This document shows positions 37,501 through 46,348 of a DNA stretch of 64,000 nucleotides, one piece after another. Numbering within the stretch: the stretch's first letter is position 1; each line of letters starts with the position of its first letter. Origin of the DNA: Paulownia fortunei (lineage: Eukaryota; Streptophyta; Magnoliopsida; Lamiales; Paulowniaceae); assembly GCA_019321725.1 (NCBI GenBank), contig CM033118.1, positions 18,068,071-18,132,070 on the forward strand. The letters are read 5' to 3'. The position numbers and the translations under genes were made by a program. The notes beneath the pieces are model-generated. The model ran no database searches, had not been told where the DNA came from, and worked only from the letters and a program-made list of their open reading frames with translations.

Positions 37501-38729
37501 CCAACTGTGTAAGCACAGCTCAATGTCTGAACCAAGTTTTTATAGGTGCCATTAGAGCCATGGCATGGTTCCAAAGGGAAAGGGATGCAACATTAAGATT
37601 TGTAAATCAAGCTATCCTTTAATATCTTTTGGGAGGATGCGATTAACTCTAAGGGCTTTTTAAAGTCCTTCGCACTCTTTGGAAAGGTGACGTGCAAGAG
37701 GAATCTTATACCACCACTAAATTGCTATACCATAGATCGAGTACTACATCAACTTATAATGTTAGAATTTGCTATTTAACTCATCAGGAAATATATAATT
37801 GTTATTGGGTCAAAGTGACTACTAGTCGTCTGGGAAATTTCTAGAGTTGCTAAAGAAAGTAAGTATATATTTAGTGTATTAAAACTTGAAATATAGTGTC
37901 AGAGTCACCAAGAGGAGGTTAATTATCATATGGGAACCAACCTTTGTGCATGAAAATTTCCATTTTAGTAGTATGCTCTAAGGTAAGATTGGAAAAAAAA
38001 AAAAAAGTACTGTACACATTTCAGAATTTGGGAGAACCCATATCTGGCAAATGGTATTATTCTGACAAGTAGGTCCAATATCTTTGATGTATGCAATATC
38101 TGGCCGATGGTATTATGGGAATGCTGGCAGTTCCATTTCCTGAAGAAGAAATTAAAATAGTTAAAAATGAAATAACAGAGATATTATTTATTTCAAAGAA
38201 GAGGAAAGAAAGAATGAATGTACAGCAGTGCCAGACATGAAAGAGATCTTTGTTTACAGTATGTAGCAATTCATTGGAGAATTATATTATAAATATGAAG
38301 CTGGAAAGTTTCTTACTGCACCATACTCTATTTGGACTTGAGGCAAGATTTAAATTTTGATTTAAATCTTGTGTTGAAATTTAAAAAGTGAGTTATGGAG
38401 AAGTTTCTTTCTTCTAGGTTGCAAGTTACAGAGGTCAAGGAAGGATTGCAGAATTCGGGTTCCGGAATCCTAAGTGGGTCGAGGGGGAACTTCTTCAACT
38501 GAATGGCAAGGTAATGTAAATGGCAAGCACGTTCATCATTCCGCTTTTGATCTTGTTGAGAGTTGCTTATTCAGCTTTAGCTTTTATGAATGTGAGATTT
38601 TATGGGTCACTCTTGTTGATTGACATAGGGTTTGGGGGCATACATCAAAGGTGCAGACCTTGGTTTTCTTTATGTTGTCCTGAACAAAGTTTTCTTGTAC
38701 TGTTCAATCGTTTGAAACTACCAGAGTGA
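31520..38729 (+). CDS. EX1: EXECUTER 1-like chloroplast protein, 11 exons, frame shifted near the C-terminus
   Basis: Plastid protein that in Arabidopsis mediates singlet-oxygen-triggered retrograde signalling. Exons: 31520-31858, 32634-32750, 32824-32889, 34465-34571, 34668-34749, 35634-36314, 36900-37026, 37109-37275, 37357-37428, 38418-38510 and 38629 onward. The Ser-rich start ([14 protein letters not shown]) fits a transit peptide. A UVR motif ([15 protein letters not shown]) lies near residues 118-132, followed by [16 protein letters not shown], an acidic variable region in the 681-bp exon 6, and the conserved part with [20 protein letters not shown] and [18 protein letters not shown]. 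In exon 11 the open frame ends at 38713-38715 (645 residues), but the family-typical ending [16 protein letters not shown] is present in another frame up to 38729, so one base is missing near 38677-38682. Intron 2 uses a GC donor; the exon 3 donor is unusual. Confidence 0.9.
32751..32823 (+). other. GC-AG intron in EXECUTER1
   Basis: This 73-nt intron begins AAG|GCAAGT and ends TTTTGTGTAG. The flanking exons join in frame as [15 protein letters not shown] donors with an otherwise strong consensus are a known minority class. Confidence 0.85.
33660..33960 (-). mobile_element. Ty1/copia RNase H remnant within EXECUTER1 intron 3
   Basis: On the minus strand a degraded frame reads [15 protein letters not shown] near 33940-33900 and [14 protein letters not shown] with [14 protein letters not shown] near 33850-33720. 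These are the end of copia-type RNase H (usually 'K.KHIDIRYHF...QLADIFTK' in character). Stops and a skipped stretch show it is dead. It lies antisense to the host gene. No LTR was delimited. Confidence 0.65.
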
Positions 38730-39853
38730 GTTATGCCAACAGAATTGCAAACACTTTCTGCGGCAAGACCCTTGTGGAGATCCTTTATGGAGTACGTTTT
38801 CTAATTTTCTTATTTTTGTCCAACGACCAGAGGAATTTTGACACAATGTTATTATGCATGAAATAATACCCCCTCCCCAAAGTTTTGTAATGATCTTTAT
38901 TATATGAAGTAGCATATATCAAAGGTATCGAAGATCGAGTATATTAAGGAAGATGCATATGCTTGCTTAGTGTGTGCAGATAGGGAGATGAACCCTGAGA
39001 AGAGGCTAATTTGGTAGCTCATCACCATTTGAGTGTAATTACTTGGTAGAGAATGGGGGAAACCCTTGATAATCAAAATATTATGTGGAATGACAGGCTG
39101 AAAGCAGGATATAAGTAAAAATATTACAAAGGGCTTTTTTGTTTTAAGGAAGTGGAAAACCACACATTTCTTGGATACTTTCTTGTAGGCATAAAGCTGT
39201 AAAGCCAGCTTAAAACTTCCAGAGCTTTTCCACCAAGTAGAAGGCAGAAATGGTTATGCACTAAATGATAGGAGGTCTCGCGACTTCAAGTCTCAAACAA
39301 TCACAATCATCAGTGTATTGTGACTATAAAGTGGGTCCAATAATATGAATTGTTGTGATTGTATGAGAACTGAAGCTCCGAGACCTCCTAAGAATAGCTG
39401 AAATTATTGTTTTCTTTTGGGTGGTTATCATTGTGTTAAGCTGATTATTGCCTTGTGTTAGCTAATAATAATTTGAATCTTTTATTGTAATTTTGTGTTA
39501 CATTTTATATTACATATGATACAAGTACGCACACCGAGCATGTGTGATATACAATATAAGATACAACACAAAATTATAATATAAGATCTAAATTAAGCTA
39601 ATAACTTCTAAGTTGGGATATTTGATTGCGGAGTATTTCGAAAACACAAATTAATAAAGACGTCTCACCTAAACCTAAATGATGGAATAAGAGACGACAC
39701 AATATATGGTGCAGAGGATTATTTCGATCTTGCTCGTGGATGAACAAAGATAAAGCACAAAAGTTCTTGACATGATCAAACTCGACTCACCTATCAAGTA
39801 CTAAAAATCATAAGCTTAACAAATTTTGAGCATTTACAAACTATATTGTTCTT
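38730..39853. other. Region downstream of EXECUTER1
   Basis: Noncoding apart from the small MITE at 39269-39390. The open frames here are short and without recognisable domains. It ends at the direct repeat that flanks the viral insertion. Confidence 0.5.
39269..39390. mobile_element. Short palindromic MITE, 122 bp
   Basis: The left end 'taggaggtctcgcgacttca' and the right end 'tgaagctccgagacctccta' are inverted, and the pairing continues through 'caatcacaa'/'ttgtgattg', so most of the element folds into one hairpin. TA dinucleotides sit at both tips. Confidence 0.75.
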
Positions 39854-39879
39854 GAAAATCAAAAGTTGAACGAGTCGAA
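39854..39879 (+). repeat. Left copy of the 26-bp direct repeat flanking the viral insertion
   Basis: It matches 44446-44471 with 2 mismatches in 26; the last 17 bases (aagttgaacgagtcgaa) are identical. It lies three bases before the left arm of the viral palindrome. Confidence 0.75.
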
Positions 39880-39881
39880 GG

Positions 39882-40413
39882 TGTGTAAGGGGAAAAGCAA
39901 TTGTTCTGCGGAGGTGGGTGGAGTGCTTGAACAGCATATTCAAGAAATTTCAGTTTGGTTGCTCATTTATAAGGGTATTGTTTTTTAATTTTTTCAATAA
40001 AATTTTCAGCAGAAGTGGACTCTTTAACTATGTCATGAAAACCTCTGTTCTTCTTGGGGGATGGGTTGTTTGTACCTGTCTGGTATGGTCCCAATGGTAA
40101 TTGGGGTGGATGATTTTGATATGTATTCCAGTACCTTGAGAGGGTACCTGACGCTCTGTAAGTTAGGATGATACCCATCGATATCAAAATGAGCAGGATT
40201 CCTGATGTGAATCCTATCAGAAAGAATAACGAGGCAGTGTAGATGAAGGTTGCCATCTTGATGATGCTCTTAACTAACAGCAATGAACTCAGGAACAGGG
40301 TTAGTGCACAAACGGTGAAGTTTAGAAATTATGTAATCTAGGGTGAGTGGACACTGTGGGAAGGTGAGGAATATGGTTTTGGCTATGAGATCGAAAGCAT
40401 TGTTCAGGGGCAT
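39882..40413 (-). pseudogene. Geminivirus Rep/RepA N-terminal pseudogene (left arm)
   Basis: Read on the minus strand from an ATG at 40411-40413. The rolling-circle motifs are visible: motif I FLTFPQC, motif II HLHCLV and motif III EYISK. They are followed in another frame by a RepA-like part with ATKLKFLEY. Breaks: a TAA at the 48th codon between motifs I and II, a frame change just after motif III (near 40105), and a TGA just before ATKLKFLEY (about 39960-39962). The arm end at 39882 truncates the gene. The hydrophobic frame at 39963-40256 is a shadow of this gene. Confidence 0.8.
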
Positions 40414-40450
40414 TTCATGTATTTTGTTCAGTAGGGGGTTTTGTTTTCCT

Positions 40451-40490
40451 TATAAAGTTTGAGTATATAATATTACACTCAAACTTTATA
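40451..40490 (+). other. Geminivirus-type replication origin stem-loop (left arm)
   Basis: A perfect 14-bp stem (tataaagtttgagt, complemented by actcaaactttata) encloses a 12-base loop ending in the nonanucleotide TAATATTAC at 40468-40476, the family-wide Rep nicking site. It lies between the divergent Rep and movement/coat frames, as in the large intergenic region of geminiviruses. Confidence 0.93.
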
Positions 40491-40697
40491 TAGGAAAATT
40501 GCGTCCCAAGTCCCAACACACGTGGACCAATAAGGAAGCGCCAGCGCAAAAGGAGGGGGGACAAAAGCAAGTGGGGTGACGTAAGCAATTTTTAAAAAGT
40601 TGTGGGGCCCACATCTTATCTTTTAATTATGTGGCTGAGGTTCGAGGTTGTGTTGCGTGTACGCAACCCTTTAATTATTTAAAAGGTGACGTATGTG

Positions 40698-40946
40698 ATG
40701 ACGTTGGTGAGAGAAGATTTCCCGCGAAACCCTAGTTTTGCCGGGAATAGTTCTTCCGTAGGAGTAGGAGAATTAATTCTTCGATTCATTATTGTCCTTC
40801 TGATAATTCTTTCCGGGATCGGATTAATTTATCTGGCCTGGAATTTATTTTTGAAGGATATTATTCTTTTGTGGCGCGAGAAGCGTCGACGGACGACGAC
40901 GGAGTCCGGATTTGGGCAGACACCAAATAACCAGGGTACTGGGTAG
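40698..40946 (+). CDS. Mastrevirus-like movement protein frame (left arm), 82 codons intact
   Basis: Starts at the ATG 40698-40700 and ends at TAG 40944-40946, directly before the coat-protein ATG. It has one hydrophobic segment in the middle (LRFIIVLLIILSGIGLIYLA) followed by a basic stretch REKRRR and GFGQTP, the layout of the small membrane-bound movement proteins of mastreviruses. It is the only viral frame without an internal stop, but it lies in an otherwise dead locus. Expression is unknown. Confidence 0.75.
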   Translation: MTLVREDFPRNPSFAGNSSSVGVGELILRFIIVLLIILSGIGLIYLAWNLFLKDIILLWREKRRRTTTESGFGQTPNNQGTG

Positions 40947-41762
40947 ATGGCTTCTACCTCGCAGGCGGGTAGGTATGGACAGACGTATAAGAGGAAGAGA
41001 AAGTAGACCAATTATGATAAGTTAAAAATAGCTATGAGGGCTATGGGAGTGGATTCCGCATCTGAATTGCTTTGTTTAGCAAATGACCCGAGAAGGAACG
41101 TCCGACCCATGAGAGGACATTATCCGAGTTTAGGAGTGTGTACATATACATGGACCAGCAACGGTCAGCCTGTGATCGTTAGTAGTGGGGGAAGCGTATT
41201 CCTTTTTACAGCGTATACGTTTGGGAATGTTGATTATCAGAGACACAGTAACAAGACTTTGACTTACAAGATGCAACTGTTAACTAAGAGCTATATTGAA
41301 TCCAGTTATTGGAAAAAATGTCTGAAGGCCAGACTGTATTGGTGGCTGATTTACGACGCTGCTCCTACTGGGGTGTTGCCTACAACGTCACAGATTTTCA
41401 GTCAGTACAATGCCTAGATGCCAGGGTTGTGGATGGTAAACCGTGACGCGTGTCACAGGTTTATTGTGAAGGAGAAGTGGAGTACTATGCATACTGTAAA
41501 TGGAACTGATCCGTCCAAAGATTGTGTTATGGTTCAAACTGCAGTAGGCTATGGATATGCTGCATCAGCTGAGATTTTGGTGGACAAGAAGAAGTTTGTA
41601 AGCAGACTTGGAGTAAGAACGGAGTGGAAGAACGTGACTAGTGGGGATATTGCTGATATTAAGAATGGGGCGTTGTATCTTGTAGTGGCACCGAATTATG
41701 ATTTAAATTTTTGTATTCATGGCCAATTCAGGATGTATTTTAAAAGTGTTGGAAATCAATAA
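40947..41762 (+). pseudogene. Geminivirus coat protein pseudogene (left arm)
   Basis: An 816-bp frame starting at ATG 40947. Basic N-terminus with a YKRKRK-like stretch (nuclear-localisation type), a central TYTWTSNGQPV block and a C-terminus ending MYFKSVGNQ, typical of mastrevirus-like coat proteins. Two in-frame stops break it, at 41004-41006 (codon 20) and 41415-41417 (codon 157); the other arm lacks both. The stop TAA overlaps an AATAAA polyadenylation-like signal (41758-41763). Confidence 0.88.
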
Positions 41763-41866
41763 AATTCAGATGTTTTAATACTTAATATGCTTCTCATGAT
41801 ATCAATATGATGGAATACAATACACACCAGAAAAAAAAATGGGGAAAACCCCCAAGAGAAAAAAAA

Positions 41867-42272
41867 AGACAATTATTCTAGCAAATATTGGAACACGTTG
41901 CAAGACGTGTTCACCCATGTCTTCATGTCTTAAAAATAAAAATTAAAAAAAAATGGGAGAAACAATACAACGTCATTTTTAATTTTTATTTTTAAGACAT
42001 GAAGACATGGGTGAACATGTTTTGCAACGTGTTCCAATATTTGCTAGAATAATTGTCTTTTTGACGTTGTATTGTTTCTCCCATTTTTTTTTTAAGACAT
42101 GAAGACATGGGTGAACACGTCTTGCAACGTGTTCCAATATTTGCTAGAATAATTGTCTTTTTGACGTTGTATTGTTTCTCCTATTTTTTTTTAATTTTTA
42201 TTTTTAAAATATGAAGACATGGGTGAACACGTCTTGCAACGTGTTCCAATATTTGCTAGAATAATTGTCTTT
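41867..42272. repeat. Amplified repeats at the centre of the viral palindrome
   Basis: A block of about 65 bp containing 'gaagacatgggtgaacac' and 'ttccaatatttgctagaat' occurs once inverted (41867-41931) and three times direct (about 41993-42060, 42094-42160 and 42211-42272). A linker 'tgacgttgtattgtttctcc' follows the first two direct copies, and its complement sits near 41953-41975. The extra direct copies make the loop asymmetric. Confidence 0.85.
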
Positions 42273-42375
42273 TTTTGTTCTCTTGGGGGTTCCCCCCATT
42301 TTTTTTTGTGGTGTGTATTGTATTCCATCATATTGATATCATGAGAAGCATATTAAGTACTGAAACATTTGAATT

Positions 42376-43174
42376 TTATTGATTTCCAACACTTTTAAAA
42401 TACATCCTGAATTGGCCATGAATACAAAAATTTAAATCATAGTTCGGTGCCACTACAAGATACAACGCCCTATTCTTAATATCAGCAATATCCCCACTAG
42501 TCACGTTCTTACTCCAAGTCTGCTTACAAACTTCTTCTTGTCCACCAGAATCTCAGCTGGTGCAGCATATCCATAGCCTACTGCAGCTTGAACTATAACA
42601 CAATCTTTGGACGGATCAGTCCTATTTACAGTATGCATAGTACTTCACTTCTCCTTCACAATAAACCTGTGACACACGTCACGGTTTACCATCCACAACC
42701 CTGGCATCTGGGCATTGTACTGACTGAAAATCTGTGACGTTGTGGCAACACCAGTAGGAGCAGTGTCGTAAATCAGCCACTAATACAGTCTGGCCTTCAG
42801 ACATTTTTTTCAATAACTGAATTCAATATAGCTCCTAGTTAACAGTTGCATCTTGTAAGTTAAAGTCTCGTTACTGTGTCTCTGATAATCAGCATTCCCA
42901 AACATATACGCTGTAAAAAGGAATACGCTCCCCCACTACTAACGATCACAGGCTGACCGTTGCTGGTCCATGTATATGTACACACTCCTAAATTCGGATA
43001 ACGTCCTCTCATGGGTCGGACGTTCCTTCCTGGGTTATTTGCTAAACGAAGTAATTCAGATGGGGAATCCACTCCCACAGCCCTCATAGCTATTTTTAAC
43101 TTATCATAATTGGTCTGCTTTCTCTTCCTCTTGTACGTCTGTCCATACCTACCCGCCTGCGAGGTAGAAGCCAT
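42376..43174 (-). pseudogene. Geminivirus coat protein pseudogene (right arm)
   Basis: The inverted counterpart of the left-arm coat frame, starting at the ATG 43172-43174. It is read without interruption for about 80 codons and then loses one base near 42932, shifting the frame to a stop at about 42860. Further damage includes a 13-bp deletion near 42510 between short direct repeats. The two stops of the left arm are not present, so the arms decayed independently after they separated. Confidence 0.85.
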
Positions 43175-43420
43175 CTACCCAGTACCCTGGTTATTTGGTG
43201 TCTGCCTAAATCCGAACTCCGTCGTCGTCCATCGACGTTTCTCGCGCCACAAATGAATAATATCCTTCAAAAATAAATTCCAGGCTAGATAAATTAATCC
43301 GATCCCGAAAAAAATTATCAGAAGGACAATAATGAATCGAAGAATTAATTCTCCTGCTCCTACGGAAGAACTATTCCGGCAAAACTAGGGTTTCGCGGGA
43401 AATCTTCTCACCAACGTCAT
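43175..43420 (-). pseudogene. Movement-protein-like pseudogene (right arm)
   Basis: Counterpart of the 40698-40946 frame. Relative to the left arm it lacks two bases just after the start, which brings a stop at 43385-43387 after about 11 codons, and one more base near 43376. The remainder is similar to the left copy, including the hydrophobic segment. Confidence 0.8.
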
Positions 43421-43626
43421 CACATACGTCACCCTTTAAATAATTAAAGGGTTGCGTACACGCGACGCAACCTCGAACCTCAGCCACATAATTAAAAGAT
43501 AAGATGTGGGCCCACAACTTTTTAAAAGTTGCTTACGTCACCCCACTTGCTTTTGTCCCCCCTCCTTTTGCGCTGGCGCTTCCTTATTGGTCCACGTGTG
43601 TTGGGACTTGGGACGCAGTTTTCCTA

Positions 43627-43666
43627 TATAAAGTTTGAGTGTAATATTATATACTCAAACTTTATA
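43627..43666 (-). other. Geminivirus-type replication origin stem-loop (right arm)
   Basis: Same 14-bp stem and 12-base loop as the left arm, in inverse orientation; TAATATTAC is on the minus strand at 43641-43649. Both stem halves and the loop are unchanged between the two arms although nearby coding parts have diverged. Confidence 0.93.
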
Positions 43667-43703
43667 AGGAAAACAAAACCCCCTACTGAACAAAATACAT
43701 GAA

Positions 43704-44440
43704 ATGCCCCTGAACAATGCTTTCGACCTCATAGCCAAAACCATATTTCTCACCTTCCCACAGTGTCCACTCACCCTAGATTACATAATTTCTAAACTTC
43801 ACCGTTTATGCACTAATCCTGTTCTTGAGTTTATTGCTGTTAGTTAAGAGCATCATCAAGATGGCAACCTTCATCTACACTGCCTCGTTATTCTTTCTGA
43901 TAGGATTCACATCAGGAATCCTGCTCATTTTGATATCGATGGGTATCATTCTAACTTACAGAGCGCCAGATACCCTCTCAAGGTACTGGAATATATATCA
44001 AAATCATCCACCCAATTACCATTGGGACCATACCAGATAGGTACAAACAACCCACCTCCAAGATGAACAGAGGTTTTCGTGACATAGTTGAAGAGTCCAC
44101 TTTTGCTGAAAATTTTATTGAAAAAATTAAAAAAACAATACCCTTATAAATGAGCAACCAAACTGAAATTTCTTGAATATGCTGCTCAAGCACTCCACCC
44201 ACCTCCGCAGAACAATTACTTTTCCCCTTACACATCCACTTCATTTCAGGTACCACCTGAAATTCAGGCATGGCTGAACCAAAACCTACTGGTAATAGAT
44301 CCATATTTTTATTACTTAACAAATCCTCAAATACTTTTGAAGACCTGAAATGGGCGTATGAATGTTCCATCCACTCATACATCTGTCGTAATAGGAATCC
44401 CCTTCCATCTCTCGTTTGTCCAGAACTAGCCTCTTACTAG
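43704..44440 (+). pseudogene. Geminivirus Rep/RepA pseudogene (right arm, longer copy)
   Basis: Starts at ATG 43704. Motif I FLTFPQC, motif II HLHCLV, a FDIDGYH stretch (GRS-like region) and motif III EYISK are all visible. Shared with the left arm are a TAA at 43845-43847 and a TGA near 44150-44152. Private breaks are a frame change near 44062 and another near 44330. Beyond the arm end (44234) this copy continues with PPEIQAWLNQNLL and DPYFYYL, and a late LVCPE (44411-44425) fits the LxCxE retinoblastoma-binding signature of RepA. The helicase half is missing. Confidence 0.75.
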
Positions 44441-44445
44441 CTTAA

Positions 44446-44471
44446 GAAAATCTGAAGTTGAACGAGTCGAA
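44446..44471 (+). repeat. Right copy of the 26-bp direct repeat flanking the viral insertion
   Basis: Partner of 39854-39879. It follows directly on the end of the longer Rep fragment, so the pair brackets the complete viral block rather than the palindrome alone. Confidence 0.75.
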
Positions 44472-46348
44472 CTCTAATTAATTATCCGGAACACTCTAAA
44501 GGGAATGCAAATCCCAAAAAGAACCCTAAAGTAGATGAGCAAGTTGATGATTGGAAGACAGAGATACAACAAAAAACAACTAGGAATAAAGAGCAAAGGA
44601 ATTTGCATAACATCTAAAAAGAGAATACCTATAAAAGTGATTCTGCTCACTTTCAGTATTGTTCCTTTAACACTTGTATTTCACAATTTTCTTCACTTTT
44701 TGGCTGCCCCAAAAGGGCTTATTACATTTGTCCATAATGCAGCAAATTAATTCGGAATAAAGGCAGCTTATGCTAAAATCTAAAAAATATACTTTGAGTT
44801 GGCTGAAAGTGACTTAAAGCAGAGTTGAATATGAACACTGCTTTTTTTGTATCTCAAAAGATAGAATTGAATTAAATGTCACTATGAGCTTTTTTTTGGA
44901 AATTTTAATCGAAATAATTTAAGTTAATTATAAGTTAGGTAGGTTATACTTTTTACGTAATTAATTTACATTATGAAAAATAGTGACAAATTACAAAGTG
45001 AGTACGGTTATGCTTTTTATTTGAATGTTCGAGTTTAAATAATTAGGTCTGGACTATAATTTTCCTTTAGGACTTAGGCTTTTGACAATTGAAAAGTTTC
45101 CCCTCAGGTTTTTGGAATAATGATTTTGAAATAGAGTACCTTATCTTTATAAACAAGGGGGGATTTGAGTCGATGGATTGAAAGGGAAAATTTATTTTGA
45201 TGGAGAAAGACCTGAGGAGAAAATTCTTAATTTGATTATTTAAATATTAAAATTATCATTAATGAACCTGGCCGACTGATTGTGACTCATATTTCCAGAC
45301 AACGACTATTAATTCCTAACGAACTCAAAAATTCTTCTACCATTTGATTTCATAAACACTAGAATTTGATTGTCCGAGCAAGCTTATTTTTAAATAAATC
45401 TAGCAATATTTATAAGCTCTCTAAAATCTTGTGAGCTTAATCAAATACCCTCATAATAAATTATACTCGATGGTTCTTTTCTCGGACATGTATTGGGTAT
45501 TTATCTGCTTTTCTTCATTAATATGTCGAATCAACTTAATTTTAAATTAAGATAAAAAAATTTAAAAAAAAAATCAAATCTTTCTTGTGCTGTTCTAAAA
45601 CACCAACATATTTAACCGACTTCTTATTATTAATTAGCAACTAAAAATAAAAGATAATTATTCGCATGCACACATCTTTTTAAACTTAAAAATAAGGTTT
45701 GTAAATATATTTCTATACAGGGGTATTAAAATTATTTTTAAAAAATTTAAAATTTAAAATCTTGAAATAATTAATAATAATAAGATTCATATAGAGTCTA
45801 TTATACATAAATAATTATTATGGTTCTGAAACTTAGAATCGACACTTCCAAAAAGTTAAGACATTACTCAAGTGTAAGACCCCGATTAATAATTCTTTTA
45901 AATCATTATGAACAGTAAATATAATTACGACGTCGTTAATGTGCTGCCATCATTATCACGTAAAGAATTATTACTTCCCCGAAGTATTCGCAGAGAATCG
46001 AACGGAACTTACTTCTCTACATAGCCACACGGCCCTACACCACACAACAAACCCACCATTACTTGTCACGTTAACAAGCTACTAAAAAGCATCCACTTTG
46101 AGTTAAACGATTGGAAGTCCATAAAACCTTACCATGCTCATCTCCGCACACAATAAAAACTCCTTCGGACAGGTAAAAACATAAACCCAGAACACCTTCA
46201 CTGTGTTTTTTTGTCTTTCCAATTTAAAATCTTTTTCTCCTTTCCTCTTTACTTCTTTCACTCTCCCTTTTCTTGAATTTCAGTACCACACCAAAGATCA
46301 TATAGAAACAAATTTTTCTTTTTCTTTTTTTGTATCAGAATTTTGAAA
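44472..46348. other. Intergenic region and promoter side of the CASP-like gene
   Basis: No coding region is supported (the frame at 44535-44750 is without domain). The last 150 bp are C/T-rich, as expected of a 5' leader: pyrimidine tracts at about 46211-46275 and 46315-46332 precede the ATG at 46349. Confidence 0.5.

Larger units (their letters stand above)
39882..44234. repeat. Endogenous geminivirus palindrome (arms about 2.1 kb)
   Basis: The left arm 39882-41975 and right arm about 42162-44234 are reverse complements with scattered substitutions and small indels, joined by a spacer of extra repeats. Each arm holds, from outside in, a Rep/RepA fragment, a large intergenic region with an origin stem-loop, a movement-protein-like frame and a coat-protein frame. 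This order and divergent orientation are those of a mastrevirus-like geminivirus. The AAA+ helicase half of Rep is absent from both arms. Every frame is broken, so this is a genomic fossil. No plant gene lies inside it. Confidence 0.9.

Noticed and set aside
39963..40256. Hydrophobic open frame (MATFIYTASLFFLIGF...) beside the left viral origin, and its counterpart at 43861-44040
   Set aside because: It looked like a small membrane protein replacing Rep, but another frame of the same bases carries Rep motifs I, II and III in order. The hydrophobic frame is a shadow, except that its last third coincides with the RepA frame after a frameshift.
43978..44382. 134-codon minus-strand open frame over the right Rep fragment
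   Set aside because: It is antisense to recognisable RepA text and has no family resemblance of its own.
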